A DNA stretch of 64,000 nucleotides from Undaria pinnatifida (lineage: Eukaryota; Sar; Phaeophyceae; Laminariales; Alariaceae): contig JABAKD010000021.1 of NCBI GenBank assembly GCA_012845835.1, positions 11,271,199 through 11,335,198 of the forward strand, read 5' to 3'. The notes beneath the pieces are model-generated. The model was not told where the DNA came from. It saw only the letters and a program-made list of their open reading frames with translations, and did no database searches. Position 1 is the stretch's first letter; every line of letters starts with the position of its first letter. This document shows positions 34,051 to 43,867 of this stretch, one piece after another. Position numbers and translations under genes: made by a program.

Positions 34051-34504
34051 GTGCCCAATACATACCTGGTGGCTACTCGTACGATAGCTGTTACTATCAA
34101 TTAATACTTATAATAATATTGAACCGGAGGGTGTTCTTGAAATTAAACTGGTGTTTCCACCCATCTACATCCAGCAAAACTACGAGTAGTGGCCTATTAA
34201 TAGTAGTAGCAGAGCGGCGAGCTTTTGTTGCCACAAACTGCAAGACAGCGATACACGTTGAAATTACGACGAGCGAGGTGATTTAGTCGTGCAATTCCAT
34301 CTGCAATGAACACGAGCGGGGGGGGGGGGGGGGGGCGTGCAATGCGGCACAAAGGCCTACTATTGCTTTAAAGTGATGCTTGGTCTATCGCATGCACGCT
34401 CAGCTATACGATACTTCGTTCCATGGTTCAGCATTCATACACTGACTGGGAGGCGACCATGATATGGCGGAAGGTACGTAATACACTAAGCACTAGGTTG
34501 GTGT

Positions 34505-34612
34505 GGTATCGACACACGACGCGTATGAAAATACGCGGAAGTGTGGTGAGCTAAAGCTTTATTTTTCCCCATCCGCCGGAGGATAAAAAAAAAAAAAAAA
34601 AAAAAAACTAGG
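34505..34612 (+). repeat. Short A-tailed repeat, copy 1
   Basis: Contains GCGTATGAAAATACGC (a 16-bp near-palindrome), GTGTGGTGAGCTAAAGCTTT, CCATCCGCCGGAGGA and a run of ~23 A. An inverted relative lies at 37228-37310. It looks like a small retroposed sequence or SINE-like tail. Confidence 0.5.
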
Positions 34613-34919
34613 TTGGTGTGGTCTACACAACTTTATTGTTCAGACTATGCATGTACATTATTTTCACCTGTAGTCTAATCATAGTTAGTTAGAGTAGTGT
34701 TAGTGTAGTTTTTGAAGTGACATGATCGATCATGCTATCAATCAATATCTACAAGGCAGGGCTTCTGCGAATACGGGCAGCTCCCAAGTGAGTAGTACCG
34801 TGACTAATGTGATACGATACCAGGTATAATGCAACGTCACACCTCACCTGCCCAGCCAGGCCCAGCAGATAGATACAATATGATACGAAGAAAAAAGTGG
34901 TGCGTAAGAACGGTCTGAG

Positions 34920-35525
34920 CTACCGATCTATTGCAAACCGAACGCACCCGCGGCCTACCTCGTCCAAAGACAGCCGGAGGTCTGCTCGTAGCCCGTTCGT
35001 TCCGACGTCACAGAACGCTTCTGAGCACGCCTCAGACACGAGCATCTCCACCAGCTTGTTCGCGACATTTTCTCCCACGGCTGCTGCGTCATCACCGTCG
35101 TCGCCACCAACAGCGCCCCCATCCCCAACCCCACCCCCTCCAGCACCCCTAACCCCACCCTCTCCAACACCAGCACTCCGAACCCCACTAGGACCAGCAC
35201 GAGCTTTACCAGCACCAGCACCAGCACCAGCTCCAGCACCAGCTCTGCTCGCTGCTGTTGTTCCAGTTGTCATTTGGGCTGTTGTTCCAGCATCACCTAT
35301 AACCGGCGTGATGAGACTAACGGCCGACAACACGCTCACCCCGACCAACAAGGCCCGCCACAAGGGGCGGGCTGCCAGCTCGCGTGCGGTCCGAGCCCGA
35401 ATTTGGCTCCGTGGAGATCCCCCCCCCGCACACCCAGCACTAATGCTACTGCGAGTGCATTTGGCGTCTTGCTCTTCTTGCAATTCCCAAGCCGGAAGTA
35501 CCCTCCAAGTTTTTACTCGCGCCAT
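34920..35525 (-). CDS. Hypothetical protein with one predicted membrane segment
   Basis: A 201-codon minus-strand frame. Residues ~54-77 are hydrophobic (LWRALLVGVSVLSAVSLITP) and could cross a membrane. Residues ~94-150 are an Ala/Gly low-complexity tract (AGAGAGAGAGAG then GGGGVGDGGAVGGDDGDD). The C-terminal ~50 residues have ordinary, amphipathic composition (NVANKLVEMLVSEACSEAF). The opposite strand is open over the same span (34897-35574), as repeats of GCN codons often cause, so the strand choice rests on the more protein-like C-terminus. I do not recognise the family. It could be an exon of a host gene or a chance frame in GC-rich DNA. Confidence 0.3.
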   Translation of the reverse strand: MARVKTWRVLPAWELQEEQDAKCTRSSISAGCAGGGSPRSQIRARTARELAARPLWRALLVGVSVLSAVSLITPVIGDAGTTAQMTTGTTAASRAGAGAGAGAGAGKARAGPSGVRSAGVGEGGVRGAGGGGVGDGGAVGGDDGDDAAAVGENVANKLVEMLVSEACSEAFCDVGTNGLRADLRLSLDEVGRGCVRFAIDR

Positions 35526-35621
35526 AAATTATAGTATTATCGTCCGACCTCCAGAAGAAGTAAGATACACGTGATACCTGTCTCTTCGTCGAATGGTTTA
35601 CCCGGCAATGAAATATTATTT

Positions 35622-35812
35622 TTAAAAATACATACTATAGTTTTTCCATGTACTTTTTCGAACGCACACTGCGGAGGGTCCTTCCAACGCACACTGTGTC
35701 GGGCCCGGGGGGGGGGTAAAAATACATACTATAGTTTTTCCATGTACTTTTTCGAACGCACACTGCGGAGGGTCCTTCCAACGCACACTGTGTCGGGCCC
35801 GGGGGGGGGGGT
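35622..35812 (+). repeat. ~95-bp tandem duplication
   Basis: Two near-identical units, each TAAAAATACATACTATAG through GTCGGGCCCGGGGGGGG. They differ mainly in the length of the terminal G-run. Confidence 0.9.
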
Positions 35813-36488
35813 TCGGGGGGGGGCGCGTCGCCCCCCCCCGACACTGCTACTAGCATCCAAGCACCGTTCGGCTGCCCTGCCACTCTACACTGCTAGTAGT
35901 AGCACACAAGCACCCTTCGGCTGGCCTGCCAACCCAGCGCTCGTGGTGCATGCGCTGGAACGTTTGCGCCTCTGCTGTTCGATCCTGCTACATCACGATG
36001 CGGGACAACAACAAAAAAAACAACACAACACACAAACATTTCACTTCGATGTGCCCTGGGCTGCGGACAAAAAAATCCCTTCCCAAAAAACCCTCCTCGT
36101 CCTTACAAAACCATAAAATTCAAACCGCTGCGATTCAAATCAAACGGCGTGACGAACTACACCCTCGCACGCAAACAACAACAATATGGCATCATATATA
36201 CCATCCGGCTACAGAGCTACAGGCAGAAGAAAAGTATGTGGTCGTAGATGATGGTATATCTTACATAATGTGCCTATACTGCTGTGCTATACTGCTGTGT
36301 TGCGTTGAGGTCGTTGTAATTAGGTTCTGCTTTTCGTTGCTTCTACACGACGTCTGTTTGTGTTCCGTGTTCTTCTGCGTTTTGTGGTGTTGTGATGGGC
36401 TTGTCAGCAATATTAACGACGAAAGTCGTCGTTGTCCTTTTATACTGGTTTTATACCACCCCCTGCCACCACCATTCATTCGTTGTTG

Positions 36489-36981
36489 TGTTACGGTTTA
36501 GTGACAGTTTCAATAGTTACTATGACAGGCGTTTTTGTTATAGTAGGGGACGCGCTATTTATGTCCCCTCCCTTAGTCGGGTGTGGCCTCTCCACCCTGC
36601 CACAATTCCAATTTCAATTCCGGTTCCAGTTCTAATTACACAAATCTACAGTTCCTTGGGTTCACGTTCATAAACCTTCGGATCAGCAATCAAGTTACCA
36701 TTTTCACGCCACCTTCTCGGGAGACTTCCCATCCTGAGCACTTGCACAAGGGACTTGCTCCCTCTTTCTCCGAGGAACGCTCAAGCGCCTTCTGAACTCG
36801 GTCGTATCGGACCTACGGAGGTCAGTCATTATGAATACCTGATGCGGGCTACCTATTCAGCCTGTGTGTGGACCTTGCGATGCTAGTAGGCTAGATACCT
36901 TCGTCTTCTTCGCCATGAATATACTCGCATGTCCACCCTGATCCCAGACTGACTCCGCCAATCAGGCTCCGATTCGTAACA
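36489..36981 (+). repeat. 5' LTR, 493 bp
   Basis: Terminal inverted bases TGTTACG..CGTAACA. Same length as, and apparently identical to, the 3' LTR. A TATA-like GCTATTTATG word lies near 36554. Confidence 0.92.
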
Positions 36982-37057
36982 TGGTGTCCAATCCGAGAAT
37001 CGAACTCGGGTTTCCACAGCCACAATGTGGTGTACTGACCACTATACTAATTAGACC
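36982..37057 (-). tRNA. Full-length tRNA-His(GTG) copy with CCA at the primer-binding site
   Basis: Read on the minus strand from 37056 to 36982 this folds as a complete tRNA: acceptor GTCTAAT paired with ATTGGAC (one G-U), D arm GTAT/GTAC, anticodon arm CCACA/TGTGG around loop TTGTGGC (anticodon GTG, His), variable AAAC, T arm CCGAG/CTCGG around TTCGATT, discriminator A, then CCA. A G stands at position -1 (37057), as in mature tRNA-His. The CCA touches the last base of the 5' LTR, exactly where a minus-strand primer would start. Nuclear tRNA genes normally lack CCA, so this looks like a reverse-transcribed mature tRNA rather than a tRNA gene. Whether it is transcribed is unknown. Confidence 0.85.
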
Positions 37058-37180
37058 AGAACATCTAATCAGCCCGTTTCCAAACATTCAAACTTTAACT
37101 GGCTGTCAACTGGGGGGCACGCTTGAAAATCGACAACACCAATATCTTCCCCCCTAGCATAATGCGATGACAAGAGCAAT
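37053..37180 (-). repeat. Inverted copy of the element's own 42702-42829 segment
   Basis: The 128 bp next to the tRNA 5' end are the reverse complement of 42702-42829, with about two mismatches. The junction with the tRNA occurs at a shared word (CTGGTCT in both the element segment and the tRNA 5' end with its -1 G). Confidence 0.88.
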
Positions 37181-37227
37181 TCTTTCCACTTCAGGAGCTG
37201 TGTCACTCAATTGATTATTTCTTTTTA

Positions 37228-37310
37228 TTTTATTTTTTTTCTCCGGCGGATGAGGAAAAATGAAGCTTTAGCTCACCACACTTCCACGTATTTTCATACG
37301 CGTATAATTA
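37228..37310 (-). repeat. Short A-tailed repeat, copy 2
   Basis: Reverse complement of the 34505-34590 family: a T-rich tract, then CTCCGGCGGATGAGG, AAGCTTTAGCTCACCACAC and TATTTTCATACGCG. It lies inside the young LTR element. Confidence 0.5.
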
Positions 37311-37756
37311 AATTTAATTTCATTTAATTCAATTCAATTGTTGGCGCTGTGGTACGCTGAGCTTGCTGCAGTTTGTGTCATCGTTGTTTTGCTCGATATG
37401 CTCTCTGCTATCGCTTGCGAATTCATCATTAATAGTGTACCGGGTACACATGACTGGATGCCGATCACGGTTTTCTGGTGATGTTTTCACTTGCTCTCCC
37501 ACTAATGTTGATGTTTCCCTGTTTTTGCATCTTCTTCGTTCGTGATCAAACCGGTGATGTTTGACCCGAGCAAACACGTTAACCCATGATCACGCACGTT
37601 TGCCTGTGATCAAACCCAACTCCACGTTTGCTCGTGATCAAACTGGAGATGGTCGCTGTCGATCAATCTTTGTAAATTTGTTACGTACGCTATGCATGCC
37701 TATCTTCATCTGTCATTTCATTTTGCCGGGAAGGGTTCCACTGTTGTTACTGCTGT

Positions 37757-38438
37757 GTCGTCGGGTTGTTGTTGCGGTTGTGGCTACCGCGACATCGTCG
37801 TGTGATGCAGTAGTTGCTGAACCGCCCTCCTGTTTTTCCATCCCTTCCTTGTTTCCTTTGCCCCATTACTTTGTGCTCTGTTTTGGATGCAGGCGATGAT
37901 TGCGGTGTGGACATCGCTGTCGTCAGACACAGCAAGCAGTAACCACATAGTTGGCTCAACGACACGGATACTAGAGCCTCTTGATGATTTATCTTGTTCT
38001 TTTTTTATTGAACCGGATGTCATGTGCGCACGCATAGTTTCGTTTCTTCGTATATATTGAAAGGCTCGCATGCTCCGCTGTATTTGTCAACTCCTTCCCG
38101 TTTGCACTCATCTCTCAAGCAATGTATTCTGCTGCTAGGCAGCTGTTTTCTGCTATTGTTGCTGTCTGACCGCCTCCGCGTGTCTCTACAGCTGGTGGTT
38201 TTGGTTCACATGTCCTTCCCAGAATTGCATGATTGTGCACATACTTTTGCGCTCCGTTGTACAAAGACTCGCATACTGCGCCATATTCCTCAGTTAGCTC
38301 GTTCACTCATTCCTTGTGTTGCTTTCCGCTGCTGTTCTGCTGTTGCTTTTTGCCGCGGTTGCTGCCTTGCTGTGCGACGTGCGCTTGTTTGTTTGTTTTT
38401 TGCCTTTCGTTTCTGCGCTTGTTTTCCTTTTCGTTCTG

Positions 38439-38474
<36 letters not shown>

Positions 38475-39359
38475 TGTGTGCTCGTGTTGCTTCTGTTCTG
38501 TATGACGTGTTCGTTCGGCAAGAGGGGGAATGTCTTTTAAATAGGGCTCAGCACTTTTTGTTGGGACCTTTGTTGCCGTCTCCAATTCTAAAGGACGGCG
38601 GCAACCCGGCCCCTGTTCGGCTGCGTAGCTTCATTATTTACCGCCGTCCCGTTAACGTCGTCGGGTTGTTGTTGCGGTTGTGGCTACCGCGACATCGTCG
38701 TGTGATGCAGTAGTTGCTGAACCGCCCTCCTGTTTTTCCATCCCTTCCTTGTTTCCTTTGCCCCATTACTTTGTGCTCTGTTTTGGATGCAGGCGATGAT
38801 TGCGGTGTGGACATCGCTGTCGTCAGACACAGCAAGCAGTAACCACATAGTTGGCTCTCTTTAAGATGAGGCAACGACACGGATACTAGAGCCTCTTGAT
38901 GATTTATCTTGTTCTTTTTTATTGAACCGGATGTCATGTGCGCACGCATAGTTTCGTTTCTTCGTATATATTGAAAGGCTCGCATGCTCCGCCGTATTTG
39001 TCAACTCCCTCCCGTTTGCACTCATCTCTCAAGCAATGTATTCTGCTGCTAGGCAGCTGTTTTCTGCTATTGTTGCTGTCTGACCGCCTCCGCCTGTCTC
39101 TACAGCTGGTGGTTTTGGTTCACATGTCCTTCCCAGAATTGCATGATTGTGCACATACTTTTGCGCTCCGTTGTACAAAGACTCGCATACTGCGCCATAT
39201 TCCTCAGTTAGCTCGTTCACTCATTCCTTGTGTTGCTTTCCGCTGCTGTTCTGCTGTTGCTTTTTGCCGCGGTTGCTGCCTTGCTGTGCGACATGCGCTT
39301 GTTTTTTTTTTTCGTTTCGGCTGCGTAGCTTCATTACTTACCGCCGTCCTGTAAACGTC
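37757..39359 (+). repeat. Tandem duplication of ~0.9 kb inside the LTR element
   Basis: Unit 1 (37757-38656) and unit 2 (38657-39359) both start GTCGTCGGGTTGTTGTTGCG and end near CATTA.TTACCGCCGTCC. Unit 2 lacks ~200 bp that in unit 1 includes a run of ~31 T (38441-38473). Short leucine/cysteine-rich frames in both units are not supported as genes. Confidence 0.88.
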
Positions 39360-39657
39360 CGTACCCACAATTGTTGCAATGGTCCCTCTGTTCCATTCTT
39401 TTCATGAAATTTAAATTCGTGAAGGGGGGGAGGTGCTGCCGTCGTCAGAAGCCTGCCACGGCACGGAATTACCCGATACCAAACGACGGTTCGCTCGGCC
39501 CGAAGCTTTGCCTGCGCGATGCTCCTTCGTTCCAAAGCCTTGCCCGTGCACCGATCGCTCCCTCTGAAGTCTGGCCCGTGCGCTGTTCCGCCGTTCCTCT
39601 GATCCGAACCCTTGCCCGTGCGCTGTCACGCCTTGCCTTCGTTCCGAGCCCTCGCCC

Positions 39658-40095
39658 GTGCCTGCTCCCCACACCAGCAGTAGCGATCTCAGGGACGATC
39701 TTGGGGAGGTGCTATCAGCAGGGGGGGAGGTCCCTCGCTCGTCGGAAGCTCACCAAGTCATGAAGACACCGGCCATCCACCAATCCCGCAACCCTCGCGC
39801 GACGACAGCAGGACGACACACATTGGGGGCAGATTCCTTGGTACCCTTGTCAGCGGAGACAGAACAGAGCGGTGGCCTAGACAACTTCGTGGAGCGATGC
39901 ATACAGAACCTCCGAGAAGTCCGTCTCGCGCTCGAGAAGCAGCACAAATTGAGGGTAACCGCGAGGGCCCGCGCCAACGCTTCCATTTCAAGGCCATCAG
40001 CCGGAGTAGCTCTCGAGAAAGGAAGCCTGGTGCTGGTGCGCGAGTCCGAGAGCAGCAGGCATCGCGACAGAAGCGGTGAACTCTTCGCATTTTGA
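39658..40095 (+). pseudogene. Integrase C-terminal-like fragment (tentative)
   Basis: A 145-codon frame whose second half reads LREVRLALEKQHKLRV, RARANASISRP and EKGSLVLVRESESSRHRD. The pattern, a helical Arg/Lys segment followed by a basic stretch and then F/L-x-x-G-x-LVLV, resembles the C-terminal region of gypsy-type integrases ahead of a chromo-like domain. The next frame contains RWEYKGRSNDGVESSWLSEN, which would fit a chromo-like strand. No catalytic core precedes it. The similarity is short and the call tentative. If right, it is of a different lineage from the Copia RNase H fragment 0.7 kb downstream. Confidence 0.35.
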
Positions 40096-40452
40096 CTCTC
40101 TTGTTAGTTGTCGCCGAACAAAATCCCCATCCGGTGTCGATAGGTGGGAATACAAGGGGAGGTCGAATGATGGGGTAGAGTCGAGCTGGTTGTCTGAGAA
40201 TGAGATGTTTCACCCCCTCGCAGCTAGATGGCTTTATTGCACCATGGCATATGTACAACCCCCAATCTGCGAGCGATTGAGTTCCCGTCTCAGTCAACCC
40301 TCGTACCCCTCTCTCTCGCCGTCAAGCCTTGACCCTGTTCCCAATAGGTTCCACCATCTGGAAAGACTTTGGCGGTGGTCTCAGACTGCAAGGGCAGGTG
40401 TACGACTAAAGAGACCGCTGCTGTCGACTGCGCTAGAACGACCATAACTGGG

Positions 40453-40605
40453 TCGACCGACAATGCGAAGAGTTTCTTACCCTGTTCTGCTTCTCGTATT
40501 AGTTGTTCAGTTACACTTTGACCACGAGGTCGGCGGACAATGCGTAGAGTTTCTTACCCTGTTCTGCTTCTCGTATTAGTTGTTCAGTTACTCTTTGACC
40601 ACGAG
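40453..40605 (+). repeat. 77-bp tandem duplication
   Basis: Two units sharing GACAATGCG.AGAGTTTCTT and CTCGTATTAGTTGTTCAGTT, ending TTTGACCACGAG. Confidence 0.92.
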
Positions 40606-40765
40606 TCCTGTTGATAAGTTTTTGGAGGAAGAATGGTACATCCAGTTGGTGGCAGCTGTTCGATTTGGAGTAGAGTAGTTCCGTCAAAAAAAAATATTAT
40701 GATGCTTTGTTGCAATAGCGGGGTGAATGTTATGTGTGGGTATCTGTATCTAGAAAATTACTCTG

Positions 40766-40975
40766 GTGTGCGAGACGTATGTTCACGTGTTTGGTCATAG
40801 TAATTGGTCAGGCCGCCGGAGCAAACACATAGATGTGCGGTTCCATTTCGTCCGAAGGCTACTTCGTGCGAAGAAAATTGATATTCAATTTGTAGCTTCG
40901 GAAGAGCAGCACGCGGATATTTTGACGAAATCCTTCGCTGCGACCCCTTTTAATCTCACCGTAAGTTTTTGTTGA
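40766..40975 (+). pseudogene. Copia-type RNase H C-terminal fragment
   Basis: A 69-codon plus frame with GRRSKHIDVRFHFVRRLL and SEEQHADILTKSFAATPFN. This is the end of a Copia RNase H domain: the SKHIDVRFHF block, then the A-D-I-L-T-K block that closes pol. The catalytic Asp/Glu part and the reverse transcriptase are missing. The same C-terminal blocks occur in the Copia element at 55.9-56.1 kb, but the two sequences are clearly different lineages. It sits inside the young LTR element, ~2.4 kb before its polypurine tract. Confidence 0.75.
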
Positions 40976-43360
40976 ACCTACCGTTGGGTGATGAGTAAAG
41001 GGTGTGAGCATTATTCGTACCATGTTTTGAGTTGTGAGGAATAATTTGTCAGGCCGCCACCCCACGCTACTTTGAGGGGCATGGGTGAGTAGGGCGCTAC
41101 TTGGCATTTTAGGTTCTGGCCATGGTAATCGTTTGGATGCGGCCATTGTTGCAATCACAATGGTTTCGATTATATAAGACATACAGGAGGTTTTGACCCG
41201 GTGGCCAGGTTTCCTCCTGCGGGACTGTCGTTAGCTGTCCGTTGGGCCTAGCTTTTCGTTTTGGATGAAGTGGGGTCGGGGGGAATGCCGTTTTGTTGTG
41301 GGTTAAGACGGGAATCACCCGGGCACCGGTCGGCCGGGTGTAAAACAGTATGGGGCAGCAAGATGTGTGTTATTTTACAATAGTGCGACGACGTTGTGAA
41401 CGCTGTTGTACTTGGGTTGGGTGCGAGTGTTGGAGTTGAATTCCTTTTTTTTATTTTTTTTTATTGGCACTACTTTATGAAGGGTGCGAGCTACTATTGG
41501 TATAAAGTCTCTTGAACAGTGACGAGTTTGTAATCAGTGGTTGGATAGGGCTTGATTTTGACAGGCGAACAGGTGGTTGTTCGTCAGGAGGCTGCATACT
41601 ACGTGCCGTTGTAGTCCTTCGATTTCAGGCACTTGCCGGTTTTGTCCTTTTTCTGGTGTTGGTTACTGTTGGCCGCGTGTTATTTCGTTTTGCTTTTTTT
41701 TTATGTTCGACAGCCGTGTTGGCTGCTATGTTTTATTTTTGTGTTGGTTGTTGTTGGCCGTGTTGCTTCGTTTTGCTTTTTGCCTTGTTTGACTAACTTT
41801 GGAGGCTCAACTGTGTTGTTACAATCTTCCTGCGATTGTAATGGCGTCATTTCGGAGTTACCAATGGGATTTTATCGGGCTCTTGCTCGTTGCATGGGTT
41901 TCCCCTGGGCATCTGCGTCGATTTTATTTCACAGCTCATGGGGGGTATGCCCTGTTTCTAGGATCGGCACTGCTTTAAGATTCGGATAGGCTGTTGGTAT
42001 AGTCTCTTGAGAAGTGACGGGGTCGTGTTTACTATTTGGGTATGAGTTGAATTTAAATAGACTATCAAGTGGTTGTTTGGTGAGGGCTTCGTGCTTATCC
42101 TCGACCTTCAGCCGTTTACTTTGTTTGCGGTTTATGTCACATTCTACCTTTTTGTGCTTTGATACCTGGCATCGGAGTTCTGCTTTTGCCAAAGGTTTAG
42201 GATCTCTTTGCCCGTCATGCTTTTCTTCTTTTTGCGGTATATTGTTGAGTACCGACATTGCGTTTTCGTGGATTATTTTGTATGCCGTTTACTTTGTTTG
42301 AGGTTTTTTGTGTCAGATTCTTCTTGTTTTTGTGCTTTGATGCCTCGCATCGGAGTTCCGCTTTTGCCGAAGATTAATAATTTATTGCCCGTCGTGCATT
42401 TTGATGGAAAATTGTATTGTACGTGGGCAGACTCAAAGAGGAGTAGACGAGTCAGTTCCGTGGAGTCTCGTGCTGCTTTCATGCACGTCAAACTCGTCCA
42501 CATACGGACTTTGAGCCATTGAATGGTGGTCAGGCGATCAAATACGCAGTGAAAAGGCAGGGGGGAGGGTTTTTATCGAGGATTTCCCTCTTATGGCCCC
42601 TGTGGTTTCGGTTTGTTAGCCTATCCTCGAGGTCATTATTTCTGTAAAAAGTTTTGCGGCTTTGTACCCTTGGCTATACAGTCACAGTATTGCTATAGCA
42701 TATTGCTCTTGTCATCGCATTATGCTAGGGGGGAAGATATTGGTGTTGTCGATTTTCGAGCGTGCCCCCCAGTTGACAGCCAGTTAAAGTTTGAATGTTT
42801 GGAGACGGGCTGATTAGATGTTCTGGTCTGATTGGTAGTCGAAGGGTGGCCCTGCGCCCGGTAGCACCCTTGTGGGTCCGTGCGGTGTGCCATGGCGTTT
42901 GTGTGAGCTTGGTGTTGTAGGGCGTTGCGCAATGGGTTTTTTCCTGGATGGCCAGGTTTTTCCCGCGCTGTAGGGGTTGAGAGCCGGGCAGCAACTACAG
43001 TGGAAACACCAAGCGAGGGACGGTTTTTTTTTAGAGTATTTTACGTCCGAGTGTCACTTGGTGTTTTCGGTTGTTGTCTAAATTCTAGGGCTCTCGGGAT
43101 GGGGAGCGAAGGGTTTGTCCCGGAAGCCGGGTTTACCTTCGCTCAAGTCGATATCGGGCCGCGAGCCAACGCGCAGTGAGAATTATGAAGAGCTGTGGAT
43201 TTTATTTGAGTTTTGCCACTAATTGCCTCTTGTAATTTTCGGTTGGCCGTTCGACCTACTCGAAGATATCACCGGTAGTTTTCGCCAAAGGGAGTGTGTC
43301 ACCTCGCGGTTGTCACTATCCCTGCTACCGTTAATTAGTACATATAGTACAGTATGTACT
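40976..43360 (+). other. Non-coding 3' interior of the LTR element with diverged duplications
   Basis: No supported ORF. A ~180-bp segment (TTTGTGCTTTGAT.CCT.GCATCGGAGTTC) occurs at ~42145 and ~42330, and a block with 'ggtata.agtctcttga..agtgacg' at ~41498 and ~41995. The region contains 42702-42829, the source of the inverted copy beside the tRNA. Confidence 0.6.
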
Positions 43361-43370
43361 AATGGGGGGA
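43361..43370 (+). other. Polypurine tract of the LTR element
   Basis: AATGGGGGGA immediately before the 3' LTR: the plus-strand priming site expected for this orientation. Confidence 0.85.
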
Positions 43371-43863
43371 TGTTACGGTTTAGTGACAGTTTCAATAGTT
43401 ACTATGACAGGCGTTTTTGTTATAGTAGGGGACGCGCTATTTATGTCCCCTCCCTTAGTCGGGTGTGGCCTCTCCACCCTGCCACAATTCCAATTTCAAT
43501 TCCGGTTCCAGTTCTAATTACACAAATCTACAGTTCCTTGGGTTCACGTTCATAAACCTTCGGATCAGCAATCAAGTTACCATTTTCACGCCACCTTCTC
43601 GGGAGACTTCCCATCCTGAGCACTTGCACAAGGGACTTGCTCCCTCTTTCTCCGAGGAACGCTCAAGCGCCTTCTGAACTCGGTCGTATCGGACCTACGG
43701 AGGTCAGTCATTATGAATACCTGATGCGGGCTACCTATTCAGCCTGTGTGTGGACCTTGCGATGCTAGTAGGCTAGATACCTTCGTCTTCTTCGCCATGA
43801 ATATACTCGCATGTCCACCCTGATCCCAGACTGACTCCGCCAATCAGGCTCCGATTCGTAACA
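43371..43863 (+). repeat. 3' LTR, 493 bp
   Basis: Same sequence as 36489-36981 over its whole length by eye. Followed by GTTG, matching the 4 bp before the 5' LTR. Confidence 0.92.
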
Positions 43864-43867
43864 GTTG

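Larger units (their letters stand above)
36489..43863 (+). mobile_element. Young LTR retrotransposon, non-autonomous and chimeric (7.4 kb)
   Basis: Two 493-bp LTRs (36489-36981 and 43371-43863) that I find identical by eye, starting TGTTACG and ending CGTAACA. They are flanked by a 4-bp GTTG duplication (36485-36488, 43864-43867). A polypurine tract AATGGGGGGA (43361-43370) abuts the 3' LTR. The primer-binding site follows the 5' LTR with no gap and extends into a full tRNA copy. The interior has no intact gag-pol: only an integrase C-terminus-like fragment, a Copia RNase H fragment and long tandem duplications. It was probably moved by proteins of another element. Identical LTRs mean a recent insertion. 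Confidence 0.9.

Noticed and set aside
36982-37057. Ordinary nuclear tRNA-His gene that the LTR element landed beside
   Set aside because: It lies inside the element, starts at the LTR border and carries CCA, which nuclear tRNA genes lack; its other side is element sequence.
38303-38585. Lysine-rich / phenylalanine-rich ORFs around 38.45 kb
   Set aside because: Created by the run of ~31 T within the duplicated unit.
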